Origin: an uncultured Collinsella sp.
GTDB lineage: Bacteria > Actinomycetota > Coriobacteriia > Coriobacteriales > Coriobacteriaceae
Reading direction: 5' to 3'
Length of the DNA stretch: 61,157 bases
Assembly: GCA_934643145.1 (NCBI GenBank)
Contig: CAKUBM010000013.1
Span: 1 to 61,157, forward strand
In this document: positions 19,934 to 28,728 of the stretch, in pieces
Layout of the letters: each line of letters begins with the position of its first letter
Numbering within the stretch: the stretch's first letter is position 1
Made by a program: the position numbers and the translations under genes
The notes under the pieces: generated by a model
What the model saw: only the letters and a program-made list of their open reading frames with translations
Told to the model about the DNA's origin: nothing
The model's database searches: none

Positions 19934-21070
19934 ATGCTGTATAAGGACTTTGAGGGCGAGCAGCTCTCCTCGCTCGGGTTTGGGGCCATGCGCTTGCCGG
20001 TGGTCGATGACGACAATGCCAAGATCGACCAGGATGCCGTCAACGAGATGGTTGACTACGCGCTCGATCGTGGCGTGAACTATTTCGACACCGCATGGGG
20101 TTACCACGATGGCCAGTCCGAGATTGCCATGGGTATCGCGCTTAACCGCCACGCTCGCGATGAGTTCATGATCGCGACCAAGTTCCCCGGTTACGACGTC
20201 AACAATATGGACAAGGTCGAGGAGATCTTCGAGAAGCAGCTCGAGAAGACGGGGATGGAGTTCTTTGACTTCTACCTCATCCACAACGTGTGCGAGAAGA
20301 ATATCGACGAGTACCTCGACCCCAAGTTTGGCATCATGGACTATCTTCTTAAGCAGAAGGAGGCCGGTCGTATTCGCCATCTGGGCTTCTCCGCACATGG
20401 CGATATCGCATGCATGACGCGCTTTCTCGAGGCGTACGGCAAGGACATGGAGTTCTGCCAGATCCAGCTCAACTACTTGGATTGGACGTTCCAGGATGCG
20501 CACGGCAAGGTTGAGCTGCTCAATAAGTGGAGCCTGCCTGTGTGGGTCATGGAGCCGGTGCGCGGTGGCAAGCTCGCACAGATTCCCACGGAGGACGAGG
20601 CGAAGCTCAAGGCAGCACGTCCCGACGAGACGACGGTCCAGTGGTGCTTCCGATTCATTCAAAGCATCGCTGAGGTCAAAGTGTGCCTCAGCGGCATGTC
20701 CAACTTTGAGCAGGTCAAGGAGAACATCGAGACGTTTAGCGAGGATAAGCCGTTGACGCCGCGTGAGCGCGAGATCCTGCAGGGCGTTGCCGACGACATG
20801 CTCGGCCGCGGTACGGTGCCGTGCACGGCGTGTCGTTACTGCACTGAATACTGCCCGATGGGCCTCGATATCCCCAAGCTGCTCGAGATGTACAACCAAA
20901 ATGTGGTGACGGGCGAGCGCGACTTCATCTCAAACATGTACGTGGACACCCTTCCCGAGGACAAGCGTCCGAGCGCCTGCATCGGCTGTGGCGCCTGTGC
21001 AGCGGTTTGCCCCCAGCAGATCGACATCCCGGGCACGATGGCCAAGTTCTGCGAACGCTTGGGGCGGTAG
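19934..21070 (+). CDS. Aldo/keto reductase with C-terminal 4Fe-4S ferredoxin domain
   Basis: A 378-residue protein. The N-terminal aldo/keto reductase barrel shows LGFGAMRLP, V-N-Y-F-D-T-A-W-G-Y (catalytic Asp/Tyr) and the strand LIHNV. The C-terminal 80 residues hold two cysteine clusters, CTACRYCTEYCPMGLDIP and CIGCGACAAVCPQQIDIP, each fit for a 4Fe-4S cluster. Such fusions are common in anaerobes and probably couple an NADPH- or ferredoxin-dependent reduction; the substrate is unknown. The ATG chosen follows GGGAGG inside a hairpin. Confidence 0.88.
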   Translation: MLYKDFEGEQLSSLGFGAMRLPVVDDDNAKIDQDAVNEMVDYALDRGVNYFDTAWGYHDGQSEIAMGIALNRHARDEFMIATKFPGYDVNNMDKVEEIFEKQLEKTGMEFFDFYLIHNVCEKNIDEYLDPKFGIMDYLLKQKEAGRIRHLGFSAHGDIACMTRFLEAYGKDMEFCQIQLNYLDWTFQDAHGKVELLNKWSLPVWVMEPVRGGKLAQIPTEDEAKLKAARPDETTVQWCFRFIQSIAEVKVCLSGMSNFEQVKENIETFSEDKPLTPREREILQGVADDMLGRGTVPCTACRYCTEYCPMGLDIPKLLEMYNQNVVTGERDFISNMYVDTLPEDKRPSACIGCGACAAVCPQQIDIPGTMAKFCERLGR

Positions 21071-21113
21071 CGCAGCAGGCTCTTCATGGCCTCTTGCGTA
21101 TATAACTATTAGG

Positions 21114-21158
21114 TATCACCCCAGTGATAGTTATTGGTACACTATCACTGGGGTGATA
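21114..21158. promoter_or_regulatory. Duplicated palindromic operator of the toxin-antitoxin-like pair
   Basis: Two copies of TATCAC-N4-GTGATA (21114-21129 and 21143-21158) lie 29 bp apart, and the whole 45-bp block is itself an inverted repeat with 18-bp perfect arms. It ends 20 bp before the first gene. This is the arrangement expected for cooperative binding by the XRE protein encoded downstream. Confidence 0.75.
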
Positions 21159-21177
21159 TTTGCTTCTGGAGGTCGCA

Positions 21178-21861
21178 ATGGAGCTTTGGCACGGGTCGGA
21201 GGGTGTTGTCGAGCATCCGTCGTTGGATAAATGCAGACAATTCAATGACTATGGGCGCGGGTTTTATTGCACGCCGCATGAGCAAATGGCGATGGAGTGG
21301 GCGTGTCGGACCGAGTCTGATGGCGTCGCGAATCGATATGAGCTTGATATGGATGGGCTCACGGTTCTCGATTTAGAGTCCGGGGAGTTTTCAATTCTCA
21401 ATTGGCTTGCAATATTGGCGGACAACAGGGAGTTCAACGTTTCGACGCCGTTGGCGCGTGAAGGGCTTCGGTTTCTGCTCGATAACTGCTTGATTGATAT
21501 CGCGCCATACGACATTATTCGAGGCTATCGTGCCGATGACTCCTATTTTTCGTTTGCGAGGCAGTTTGTTAATGGCATGATCTCGCTTCGACAGCTTCAG
21601 CGCATTATGCGCTTAGGTGATTTGGGTATTCAGTACGCTCTTATGAGCGAACGCGCATTCTCGGCAATTCATTTTTGCGAGTGGAAGCAAGCTTCGGGAT
21701 CTGAGTTTTATCCCAAACGTTTTGAGCGAGAACAGAATGCACGACGTAAGTATTTGGACACGGTCAATGGGTTCGATTCCGAAGGCATCGATATTAGGGA
21801 TTTAATGTCGGGGAGGGTTGATCTAAATGATCCAAGAGTTAACGGATTGTGGGCCGAGTAG
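21178..21861 (+). CDS. DUF3990-like protein, probable toxin of a toxin-antitoxin pair
   Basis: A 227-residue protein. Residues 3-40 (LWHGSEGVVEHPSL, then DYGRGFYCTPHEQMAMEWA) match the DUF3990 pattern of H-G-T/S, D-F/Y-G-x-G-F-Y and x-x-A-x-x-W-A, a family related to ADP-ribosyltransferase folds. The C-terminal part is not recognised. It overlaps the following XRE gene by 35 bases and sits behind a strong symmetric operator. Base composition is visibly more A/T-rich than neighbouring core genes, suggesting horizontal origin. Toxic activity is inferred from context. Confidence 0.7.
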   Translation: MELWHGSEGVVEHPSLDKCRQFNDYGRGFYCTPHEQMAMEWACRTESDGVANRYELDMDGLTVLDLESGEFSILNWLAILADNREFNVSTPLAREGLRFLLDNCLIDIAPYDIIRGYRADDSYFSFARQFVNGMISLRQLQRIMRLGDLGIQYALMSERAFSAIHFCEWKQASGSEFYPKRFEREQNARRKYLDTVNGFDSEGIDIRDLMSGRVDLNDPRVNGLWAE

Positions 21862-22525
21862 GACGTACCCCGTCTACTATCTTGAGGACGCTATGAACAA
21901 CCTCGGTGACTACTTCGACTATGCCGTGAACGATTATGGCGCGGAAGGGTCCGAAGTTGCCGAGCTCTTTTGCCTGAGCGGCGTAGCTCACGAGTTTGAG
22001 CACGGCAACGCATGGGTTGTTTCTGGAAAATCGGGCGTTGAACTGTTTGCACTTATTTCCGAAAGGTCGGGCTATCAAACCAGGTCCATGCCGGACCGTA
22101 CCTATCGGTTTGAGAAGACGCCGGAATACTGGACAGGCTGGATATTGGCATTCCTTCAGTGGCGTTTAGGAGAGTCTTTCGAAGATCTGCTGCACGTCGT
22201 TCCGTTTGATGTGCTTTGTGGCATGTACTACCCCTGGCACGAGGCCTCAGAGGAACGCGTGGCGCGCCTCGTCTGCGATATAGCGAAGAAAACACCCCGC
22301 CAAACTAAGCTGGCACGAGCAAGAAAGAGGCTCAAGAAAACCCAACAAGACCTGGCATACGAATCGGGCGTGTCGCTTCGCTCAATCCAAATGTACGAGC
22401 AACGCCAGCGAAACATCAACGAAGCCTCGGTAACAACCGTAAGGGATATGGCAAAAGCCCTACACTGCAACATCGAAGACCTCCTAGAGCCAGCCTTCGA
22501 ATACAAAGAACCCAACGCCGCCTAA
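21827..22525 (+). CDS. XRE-family DNA-binding protein, probable antitoxin
   Basis: A 232-residue protein. The C-terminal third is a helix-turn-helix of the XRE type (ARKRLKKTQQDLAYESGVS, then SIQMYEQRQRNIN). The N-terminal 140 residues (beginning YYLEDAMNNLGDYFDYAVND) form an unrecognised domain that may bind the toxin. It begins inside the DUF3990 gene and has its own ribosome site (GGGGAGGG). The toxin-first order with a C-terminal DNA-binding domain differs from classical type II pairs. It probably represses the operon through the duplicated palindromes at 21114-21158. Confidence 0.75.
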   Translation: MIQELTDCGPSRTYPVYYLEDAMNNLGDYFDYAVNDYGAEGSEVAELFCLSGVAHEFEHGNAWVVSGKSGVELFALISERSGYQTRSMPDRTYRFEKTPEYWTGWILAFLQWRLGESFEDLLHVVPFDVLCGMYYPWHEASEERVARLVCDIAKKTPRQTKLARARKRLKKTQQDLAYESGVSLRSIQMYEQRQRNINEASVTTVRDMAKALHCNIEDLLEPAFEYKEPNAA

Positions 22526-22633
22526 ACCAAACAAATCACCAAAGCCCATCTCTAACAAGTGCCCAACCCCAGCAAAAGCCCCTACCAACAAAAAGCCAAA
22601 CTATCAGCCCGGTGACTTTCCAGAGCGTAGGTC

Positions 22634-22820
22634 CCTGTAGACATCCTCGGCAAAGATGACGCAGGGACGGTCGGGGTGTTCCCTCAAAATCATTCCGCAG
22701 CGCGAAGGCCCCTTGTCCGCTGCTCCGCAGGAGCAGGACAAGGGGCCTTCATGCGCGAGGACGATTTTGAGGGAACACCCCGACCGTCCCGGACAGGTAT
22801 ATGGGGAGGATGTCTACAGG
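22634..22820. repeat. Long nested inverted repeat 2
   Basis: The outermost arms CCTGTAGACATCCTC (22634) and its complement (ending 22820) and the middle arms around GGGACGGTCGGGGTGTTCCC enclose the inner stem GAAGGCCCCTTGTCC (22704-22718 with 22736-22750), closed by TGCTCC/GGAGCA. It fills the convergent gap between the XRE gene and thrB and reaches into the last codons of thrB. Confidence 0.85.
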
Positions 22821-23695
22821 TATTCGATCTGGGCGCCCTCGGTGTCGCACGTCAGAATGTGCGTGTCACACTTGGGGAACTGCTCACGCAGCTTGACCTG
22901 CAGGAACTTTGCCACGATGGTATCGTCGGTCACCGCCATGAGGGTCGAGCCGGAGCCGCTGATCCAGATGGTCTTGGCGCCGCCGTTGAGGCAGGTGTCG
23001 CGCACGGCGTTGTAGTCGGGGATGAGGCGACGACGATAGGGCTCCTGAATGCGATCGTCGTTGGCGGCGGCAATCAGGTCCAGATCGCCGGTCTCGAGAC
23101 CGCGCGTCATGCCGGCGATGCGGCCCATCTGCCATACGGCGGTGGAAAGCGGAATCTCCTGCGGCACGACCTTGCGCGCCTCACTCGTGTGCACCTCGTA
23201 GGGTGGAATGACGGTAATAAAACGCAGGCGATCGCTCACCTCGTAGCGCAGGCACTGGGGGAGCGAATCGGTCGGCGTAAAGGAGCAGACGGCGCCGCCC
23301 AGGATAGCGGGGGCGACGTTATCGGGATGGCCCTCGACCTCGGTGGCAATGCGGACGAGCTCGGCGCGGTCGACGGTGTGGCCCGTCAGCGCGGCGGCGG
23401 CCATAATGCCGGCGACAACGCAGGTGGAGCTGGAACCCAGGCCACGAGCGACGGGAACGTCAGTCTGAATGTCGATGGCGACGGGGAAGGCCGGCTCGCC
23501 CCATGCGGCCAGCGCATCCACAAAGCTCACGTAGACTAGGTTGTTCTCGTTTTGGAATTCCTCGGGGCAGCCCGTGATGGTGAGCTTGTCGGCGCGCTCG
23601 AAGGTGAAGTGCGAGTAAAGGCTGACGGCCATGCCGAGGGTATCGTAGCCGATGCCCAAGTTGGCGCTTGTTGCTGGGACGGTGATCTTGATCAT
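22814..23695 (-). CDS. thrB: Homoserine kinase
   Basis: A 293-residue GHMP kinase that phosphorylates homoserine in threonine synthesis. The N-terminal VPATSANLGIGYDTLG, the ATP loop PVARGLGSSST and the C-terminal GSGSTLMAV fit ThrB. It follows thrC on the same strand after a 202-bp gap that holds a long inverted repeat. The ribosome site is AGGAG. The last codons lie within the outer arm of inverted repeat 2. Confidence 0.95.
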   Translation of the reverse strand: MIKITVPATSANLGIGYDTLGMAVSLYSHFTFERADKLTITGCPEEFQNENNLVYVSFVDALAAWGEPAFPVAIDIQTDVPVARGLGSSSTCVVAGIMAAAALTGHTVDRAELVRIATEVEGHPDNVAPAILGGAVCSFTPTDSLPQCLRYEVSDRLRFITVIPPYEVHTSEARKVVPQEIPLSTAVWQMGRIAGMTRGLETGDLDLIAAANDDRIQEPYRRRLIPDYNAVRDTCLNGGAKTIWISGSGSTLMAVTDDTIVAKFLQVKLREQFPKCDTHILTCDTEGAQIEYL

Positions 23696-23708
23696 GGGAA
23701 TCTCCTGG

Positions 23709-23820
23709 GCGGGTCTGGCCGTTTAGTTCGCTGCTCGGGCAGTCCTGGCTCGCTCGGAAAGCACATTAAGTGCTTTCCGGCTCGTGCGGAACTCGCGACG
23801 AACTAAACGGCCAGACCCGC
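23709..23820. repeat. Long nested inverted repeat 3 (between thrC and thrB)
   Basis: Perfect 22-bp outer arms (23709-23730 and 23799-23820) enclose the inner stem CGGAAAGCAC-N5-GTGCTTTCCG (23755-23779). It lies in the thrC-thrB gap, ending 14 bp upstream of the thrB start, so it could attenuate or process the shared transcript. Confidence 0.88.
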
Positions 23821-23897
23821 TCGCATGTTCGTCATCATCCCGGGGGTTATCTGATGAAAGAAGGTGCGCCGGCTTTCGCCGGCGCTTAATGTGGGGT

Positions 23898-25415
23898 TTA
23901 GTTGGTGGCCATCTTTTTGGCGGCGGACTCTACGTAGTTGGCCATTTCGTCGACGTTGCAGACGTCTTCGAAGCGGACGGGCTTGGACTCGAGTTCGGCG
24001 AGCTGGGTCGGGGCGACCGTGTTGGTGGCCTGCTCGAGTACGCGCATGGCCTCAAAGTCGTCCTCGGGAACGTCGAGCCCCAGAGCGTCGCAGCAGGCGC
24101 GCGGGAACTTGTAGGGGCTGGCGGTCGAAAGCAGCACGCGGGCCTTGGCGCCCTCGGCGGGGGCGACCTGCTCAAAGACGTGATAGCCGCAGGCGGTATG
24201 CGGATCGATCACGTAGCTGTTCGCATCCCAGCAGCTCTTGATGGCAGTGCGGACCTCGTCCTCGCTGGCCCAGCCGCAGCCAAACACGCTCTGGATCTTG
24301 GCCAGCAGCTCGGCGGGCACCTCGTAGCGGCCGGTCTGGGCAAGCTGCTCCATAAGGCCGGCAACGAGCTCACAGTCGCCATCGGACAGGAAGTACAGCA
24401 TGCGCTCCAGGTTGGAGCTAATCAGAATGTCCATCGACGGCGAGATAGTCGTGAAGAACGGACGGTTGCGGTCGTAGACGCCGGTGGTCAAGAAGTCAGC
24501 GAGCACGTTGTTCTTGTCGCTCGCGACGATGAGCTTGGCGACGGGCAGACCCATGCGCTTGGCGTAGTAGCCGGCCAGGATATCGCCAAAGTTGCCAGTC
24601 GGCACGCAGAACTCAACGGCGTCGCCGGCCACAATGGCGCCGGCGCGCAGCAGTTGCGCATAGGCGGCAAAGTAGTAGACGACCTGCGGTACCAGACGGC
24701 CGACATTGATGGAGTTGGCGCTCGAGAGCACGGTGCCGGCGGCCTCAAGGCGCTCGGCAAGCTCCTTATCGGCAAAGATGCGCTTGACGGCGCTCTGGGC
24801 GTCATCGAAGTTGCCGCGGATGCCGCAGACGGCGACGTTGTCGCCCTCCTGCGTGGACATCTGCAGGTTCTGGACGCGGCTGACCTTGCCCTCGGGATAA
24901 AAGACGGTGATGCCCGTGCCCGGAGCGTCGGCAAAACCGGCGAGAGCGGCCTTACCGGTGTCGCCCGACGTAGCGGTGACGATCATGATGCGCTCGGCGC
25001 CGCCGTCCTTGGCGGAGGTGCGCGCCATCAGGCGGGGGAGCATCTGCAGGGCGACATCCTTAAAGGCGCTCGTGGGGCCGCCAAAGAGCTCCATCACATA
25101 GGTCTGCGGGGCATTGGCGCCCGGCGCAGCGTCAAGTTTGACGAGCGGCGTGACCTCTTCGCTCGCAAACGTGCCGCGGTATGCCTCGTCGACACACGCC
25201 GAAATTTCTTCGGCCGTGTAATCATTCAGTAACATTCCCAACACATCTTGAGCGATTTCAAAGTACGATTTATCTGCAAGCGAGCTGATATCGAGCTGCT
25301 GGGTGCCCAGCTCGTCCGAGACAAACAAACCCCCGTCGGGAGCGATGCCGGTACGGATTGCCACCTTACTTGAGCACGATAAAGTGCGTCCTCGTGTACT
25401 ATGATAAGTTCCCAT
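23898..25415 (-). CDS. thrC: Threonine synthase
   Basis: A 505-residue PLP enzyme converting O-phosphohomoserine to threonine. The N-terminal H-S-T-R-G and IAPDGGLFV, and the lysine-bearing FGGPTSAFKDVALQMLP, are typical of the long bacterial threonine synthase. The start MGTYHSTRG follows GAGGAG; a longer frame exists upstream but lacks support. It is divergent from the aspartokinase gene with a gap of about 100 bp and upstream of thrB, forming an aspartate-family cluster. Confidence 0.95.
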   Translation of the reverse strand: MGTYHSTRGRTLSCSSKVAIRTGIAPDGGLFVSDELGTQQLDISSLADKSYFEIAQDVLGMLLNDYTAEEISACVDEAYRGTFASEEVTPLVKLDAAPGANAPQTYVMELFGGPTSAFKDVALQMLPRLMARTSAKDGGAERIMIVTATSGDTGKAALAGFADAPGTGITVFYPEGKVSRVQNLQMSTQEGDNVAVCGIRGNFDDAQSAVKRIFADKELAERLEAAGTVLSSANSINVGRLVPQVVYYFAAYAQLLRAGAIVAGDAVEFCVPTGNFGDILAGYYAKRMGLPVAKLIVASDKNNVLADFLTTGVYDRNRPFFTTISPSMDILISSNLERMLYFLSDGDCELVAGLMEQLAQTGRYEVPAELLAKIQSVFGCGWASEDEVRTAIKSCWDANSYVIDPHTACGYHVFEQVAPAEGAKARVLLSTASPYKFPRACCDALGLDVPEDDFEAMRVLEQATNTVAPTQLAELESKPVRFEDVCNVDEMANYVESAAKKMATN

Positions 25416-25519
25416 ATAACACTGCTCCTCGGATGCCTTGGTCCCAATCGGTGAAACCATGGTATCAGAGCGCACAAAGTAGGTTTGCAGAGGCTTTTTA
25501 GAAAGGTAACCTCAAGCCC

Positions 25520-26908
25520 ATGATTAAGATTGCCAAGTTTGGCGGCTCGTCGGTCGCCGACGCCGAACACTTCAAGAAGATCAAGGCCATTGTCGACGCC
25601 GACCCTGCCCGCCGTTTTGTGGTGGTTTCTGCCTGCGGTCGCCGCTTTAAGGGCGATACCAAGGTGACCGACCTGCTCTACTTGGTCAACGCGCACGTCA
25701 AGTACCACGTGTCGTGCGAGGAGCTGCTCGAGGACATCGGCCAGCGCTACTTTGATATTGCTGACGAGCTGGAGCTCACCTATCCCATCCGCGAGGAGTT
25801 CGCGGCCTTTGCCGAGCGTGCCCGCTCGGGCGGCTACTCCACCGAGGAGCTCGTGAGCCGCGGCGAGTACTTCACCGCCCGCCTCATGGCCGAGTACCTG
25901 GGCCTGCCGTTCCTGGATGCCGCGACAGTCGTTGCGTTCCATCATGACGGTACGCTCAGCATGAACCGCACCTCCGAGCTGGTGCAGGAATACGGCCAGC
26001 AGGGCGGCTTTGTCATGCCCGGCTTCTACGGCGCGACCCGCGAGGGCCAGATTAAGCTGCTCGACCGTGGCGGCGGCGACATTTCCGGTGCCATTCTGGC
26101 CAAGTGCCTGGGTGCCGATCTGTATGAGAACTGGACCGACGTTTCGGGCTTCTATTCCGCCGACCCTCGCATTGTGCCCGAGGCCCAGCCCATTGCCCGC
26201 GTTACCTACGAGGAGCTGCGCGAGCTTTCGTACATGGGTGCGAGCGTCCTGCACGAGGAGGCCGTGTTCCCCGTGCGCGAGGCCGGTATTCCGCTGGTCA
26301 TCAAGAACACCAACGCCCCGCAGGACCCCGGCACCATCATTAGCGAGACGGCTGACGAGGGCGAGGCGGAGCCCATCATTACCGGCGTGACCGGCAAGCG
26401 CGGTTTTGTCGCCATCAACGTTGCCCGCGACCGTACCAAGCCGCGCGTCGGCTTTATGCGCCGCGCGCTTTCGGTGTTCGAGCGCTATGACGTCTCCGTC
26501 GAGCACATGCCCACCGGTGTCGACCGCTTTGGCGCCGTGGTGCAGGAAGAGGATGTGCACGATTCGCTGTACTCGCTCGTGGGTGACATCCAGAAGGAAG
26601 TCGAGCCGCTCGAGATTGAGGTCGTCGAGGGTCTGGCGCTCATCGCGACGGTCGGCCGTAACCTGCGCGGTCGTGCCGGCATCTCCGGCCACCTGTTTGG
26701 CATGCTTGGCCAGGCCGGCGTGAGCGTGCGTATGATTTCACAGAGCTGCGACGAGATCAACATCATCATCGGCGTGGAGGAGAAGGACTTCGATCTGGCG
26801 ATCCAGACCATCTACCGCGCCTTCTCGGACGAGAACGGCATCGTCAAGGTCTCCGATCTGGAGCCTTCCGCGCCGCTCGAGCCTGCGCTGGCTGCTCTCA
26901 AAAAGTAG
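25520..26908 (+). CDS. lysC: Aspartate kinase
   Basis: A 462-residue aspartokinase, the first step of lysine/threonine/methionine synthesis. The N-terminal K-F-G-G-S-S-V, the segment LVSRGEYFTARLMAEYLG and the middle GGGDISGAILA are conserved catalytic parts. From about residue 310 there are two ACT domains (VARDRTKPRVGFMRR and VGRNLRGRAGISGHLFGML), implying feedback control by an end product. It is divergent from thrC, and asd follows 175 bp downstream. Confidence 0.95.
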   Translation: MIKIAKFGGSSVADAEHFKKIKAIVDADPARRFVVVSACGRRFKGDTKVTDLLYLVNAHVKYHVSCEELLEDIGQRYFDIADELELTYPIREEFAAFAERARSGGYSTEELVSRGEYFTARLMAEYLGLPFLDAATVVAFHHDGTLSMNRTSELVQEYGQQGGFVMPGFYGATREGQIKLLDRGGGDISGAILAKCLGADLYENWTDVSGFYSADPRIVPEAQPIARVTYEELRELSYMGASVLHEEAVFPVREAGIPLVIKNTNAPQDPGTIISETADEGEAEPIITGVTGKRGFVAINVARDRTKPRVGFMRRALSVFERYDVSVEHMPTGVDRFGAVVQEEDVHDSLYSLVGDIQKEVEPLEIEVVEGLALIATVGRNLRGRAGISGHLFGMLGQAGVSVRMISQSCDEINIIIGVEEKDFDLAIQTIYRAFSDENGIVKVSDLEPSAPLEPALAALKK

Positions 26909-26914
26909 CGGCCA

Positions 26915-26957
26915 CCCCGGTAGATTTTTGGGACATGCCTAAAAATCTACTGCGGGG
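26915..26957. repeat. Dispersed palindromic element, copy 2; likely terminator of lysC
   Basis: CCCC-GGTAGATTTTT pairs with AAAAATCTAC-TGC-GGGG just after the aspartokinase stop. The core is the same as the element at 5245-5278 in inverted orientation. A T-rich stretch (CGTTTCGTTTCGG) follows. Confidence 0.7.
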
Positions 26958-27082
26958 CGTTTCGTTTCGGTTTCGTTTCGGTGGGGCGGGTTTTGTGTCC
27001 GCCCCGTTCTTGTATAAACTGGGCAAGAATATTCGGCCTGCTTGTCGTGCGGGCAAAAGCCAGAACCTTTAAAGGGGGAAGC

Positions 27083-28108
27083 ATGAAACAGTACACGGTT
27101 GCTATTTTGGGCGCGACGGGAGCCGTGGGCACCCAGATGCTCGAGTGCCTGAACGAGCAGGAGTTTCCGGTCGGTAAGCTCAAGCTGCTGGCGAGCGCAC
27201 GCTCGGCGGGCAAGACCGTCGAGTTCCGCGGCGAGCAGGTTGTGATTGAGGAGGCTTGCCCCGAGGCCTTTGAGGGCTGCGACATCGTGCTCGGCGCCGC
27301 TGGTGACGATATCGCCAAGGAGCTGCTGCCCGAGGCCGTCAAGCGCGGTGCTGTCGTGGTCGACAACAGCCATGCCTTCCGCCTGGATCCCGAGGTGCCG
27401 CTGGTCGTGCCCGAGATCAACGCCGATGACATCAAGTGGCATCACGGTCTCATTGCCAACCCCAACTGCGCGACCATCATTGGCCTGGTCCCCACCTGGC
27501 CGCTGCATCAGCTTGCAGGCGTCAAGCGCATGATCGTCTCGACGTATCAGGCGGCTTCGGGCGCAGGCGCTCCCGGCATGGCCGAACTCGAGGCCCAGCT
27601 GGCCGCTCTGGGCCGTGGCGAGGAGATTCCCGAGCCGCGCGCCTTTGCCGCCCAGCTGGCGAGCAACCTGATTCCACAGATTGGCGGCGTCAAGGAGGAG
27701 GGCTTTACCTCCGAGGAGATGAAGCTGCAGAACGAGGGCCGCAAGATCATGCACCTGCCCGAGCTGCGCGTGAACTGCACTTGCGTGCGCGTGCCCGTGC
27801 TGCGTTCGCACTCCGAGAGCATTACGCTCGAGTTTGAGCGCGACATTACGGTTGAGGAGGCCCGCGCTGCGCTGGCTGCCGCTCCCGGCGTCAAACTGGT
27901 CGACGATATGGCTGCCGAGGATGCGCACGATCGCTTCCCCATGCCGATGGATACGTCCGACCAGGATCTGATTTGGGTCGGTCGCGTGCGCCGCGACATC
28001 TCGAACCCCGAGGCCGCGCGCGGCATCACCTTCTGGTGCTGCGGCGACCAAATCCGTAAGGGCGCGGCAACCAACGCCGTCCAGATCGCTAAGCTGCTCT
28101 GCGAGTAG
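27083..28108 (+). CDS. asd: Aspartate-semialdehyde dehydrogenase
   Basis: A 341-residue enzyme reducing aspartyl phosphate to the semialdehyde. It shows the NADP motif GATGAVG (residues 10-16), the catalytic cysteine in NPNCATI (C129) and the conserved ITFWCCGDQIRKGAA near the C-terminus. The start follows AAGGGGGAAG. It completes the lysC-asd pair next to thrC and thrB; homoserine dehydrogenase is not in the window. Confidence 0.96.
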   Translation: MKQYTVAILGATGAVGTQMLECLNEQEFPVGKLKLLASARSAGKTVEFRGEQVVIEEACPEAFEGCDIVLGAAGDDIAKELLPEAVKRGAVVVDNSHAFRLDPEVPLVVPEINADDIKWHHGLIANPNCATIIGLVPTWPLHQLAGVKRMIVSTYQAASGAGAPGMAELEAQLAALGRGEEIPEPRAFAAQLASNLIPQIGGVKEEGFTSEEMKLQNEGRKIMHLPELRVNCTCVRVPVLRSHSESITLEFERDITVEEARAALAAAPGVKLVDDMAAEDAHDRFPMPMDTSDQDLIWVGRVRRDISNPEAARGITFWCCGDQIRKGAATNAVQIAKLLCE

Positions 28109-28242
28109 CGGCGGAGCTGTCCGGCCCCCGCCTGTGGTGACGTTGTTGCGAACGGCCTGCGATGGGGCCGTTGTTGGTTGGGGCCGCTGAGCTGATGTGG
28201 GGGCACGTGGCTGTTGCGGGCCCTGGTCCCGGCGGCGGCCTC

Positions 28243-28392
28243 GGCGCTTCGCGCCTGCCGCCTTGGGGGACTGTGGGGCGCGGCCGGCAGCTGCGGCGCG
28301 TTGCGCCTGCTGCCTGGGGTGACTTTGGGATCGTACGGCAGCTGTGGCGCTTCGTGCCTGCTGCCTGCGGGGACTTTGGGCTTGGGGCGAAG
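28243..28392. repeat. Three tandem copies of a ~51-bp GC-rich repeat
   Basis: Units start at 28243, 28295 and 28346, each beginning GGCGC(T/G)T(C/T)G(C/T)GCCTGC and containing GG(G)GACTNTGGG. They lie in the 620-bp gap between asd and the alkyltransferase gene. The period is a multiple of three, but no supported gene covers them. Confidence 0.75.
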
Positions 28393-28398
28393 TGAGGT

Positions 28399-28570
28399 CT
28401 AATACTTTTCACGAGAAGTGAACGACCTTATTTGAACCCTCGAAGCATTGGCATATTTTGACCATTATTTCCTGCGGTTTTATCGCATGAATCCTGCGAT
28501 TTTGCGGTCTAAAGGTGTGGATGCTCCGGGGCTTCGATTTCGCTCGTTCACTTCTCAGGAAAAGTATTAG
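28399..28570. repeat. Long inverted repeat 4 flanking ~120 bp
   Basis: Arms 28399-28425 and 28544-28570 (CTAATACTTTTC and GAGAAGTGAACGA parts, two mismatches). The shorter pair TCGAAGC/GCTTCGA continues inward. The enclosed sequence is A/T-rich and has no gene. It is the only A/T-rich member of the inverted repeat set besides the one at 51350. Confidence 0.8.
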
Positions 28571-28728
28571 AGATCAACTGGTAGGGGTACCGCTCTGGCG
28601 TCGAAACCCTGCGCCTTCTTCGCTTGGTTGGGGAAAGTGGCATCGCTTAAGCAACGCTCGGACGTATCTGCGGGGGTTGTCTGCACAATTCGCGGTATTA
28701 TGTTGCGGAGTTTTGAAAGGAGCCGCTG

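Noticed and set aside
25416..25519. A lysine or threonine riboswitch or T-box upstream of lysC/thrC.
   Set aside because: The divergent gap is only about 100 bp and shows no matching conserved elements.
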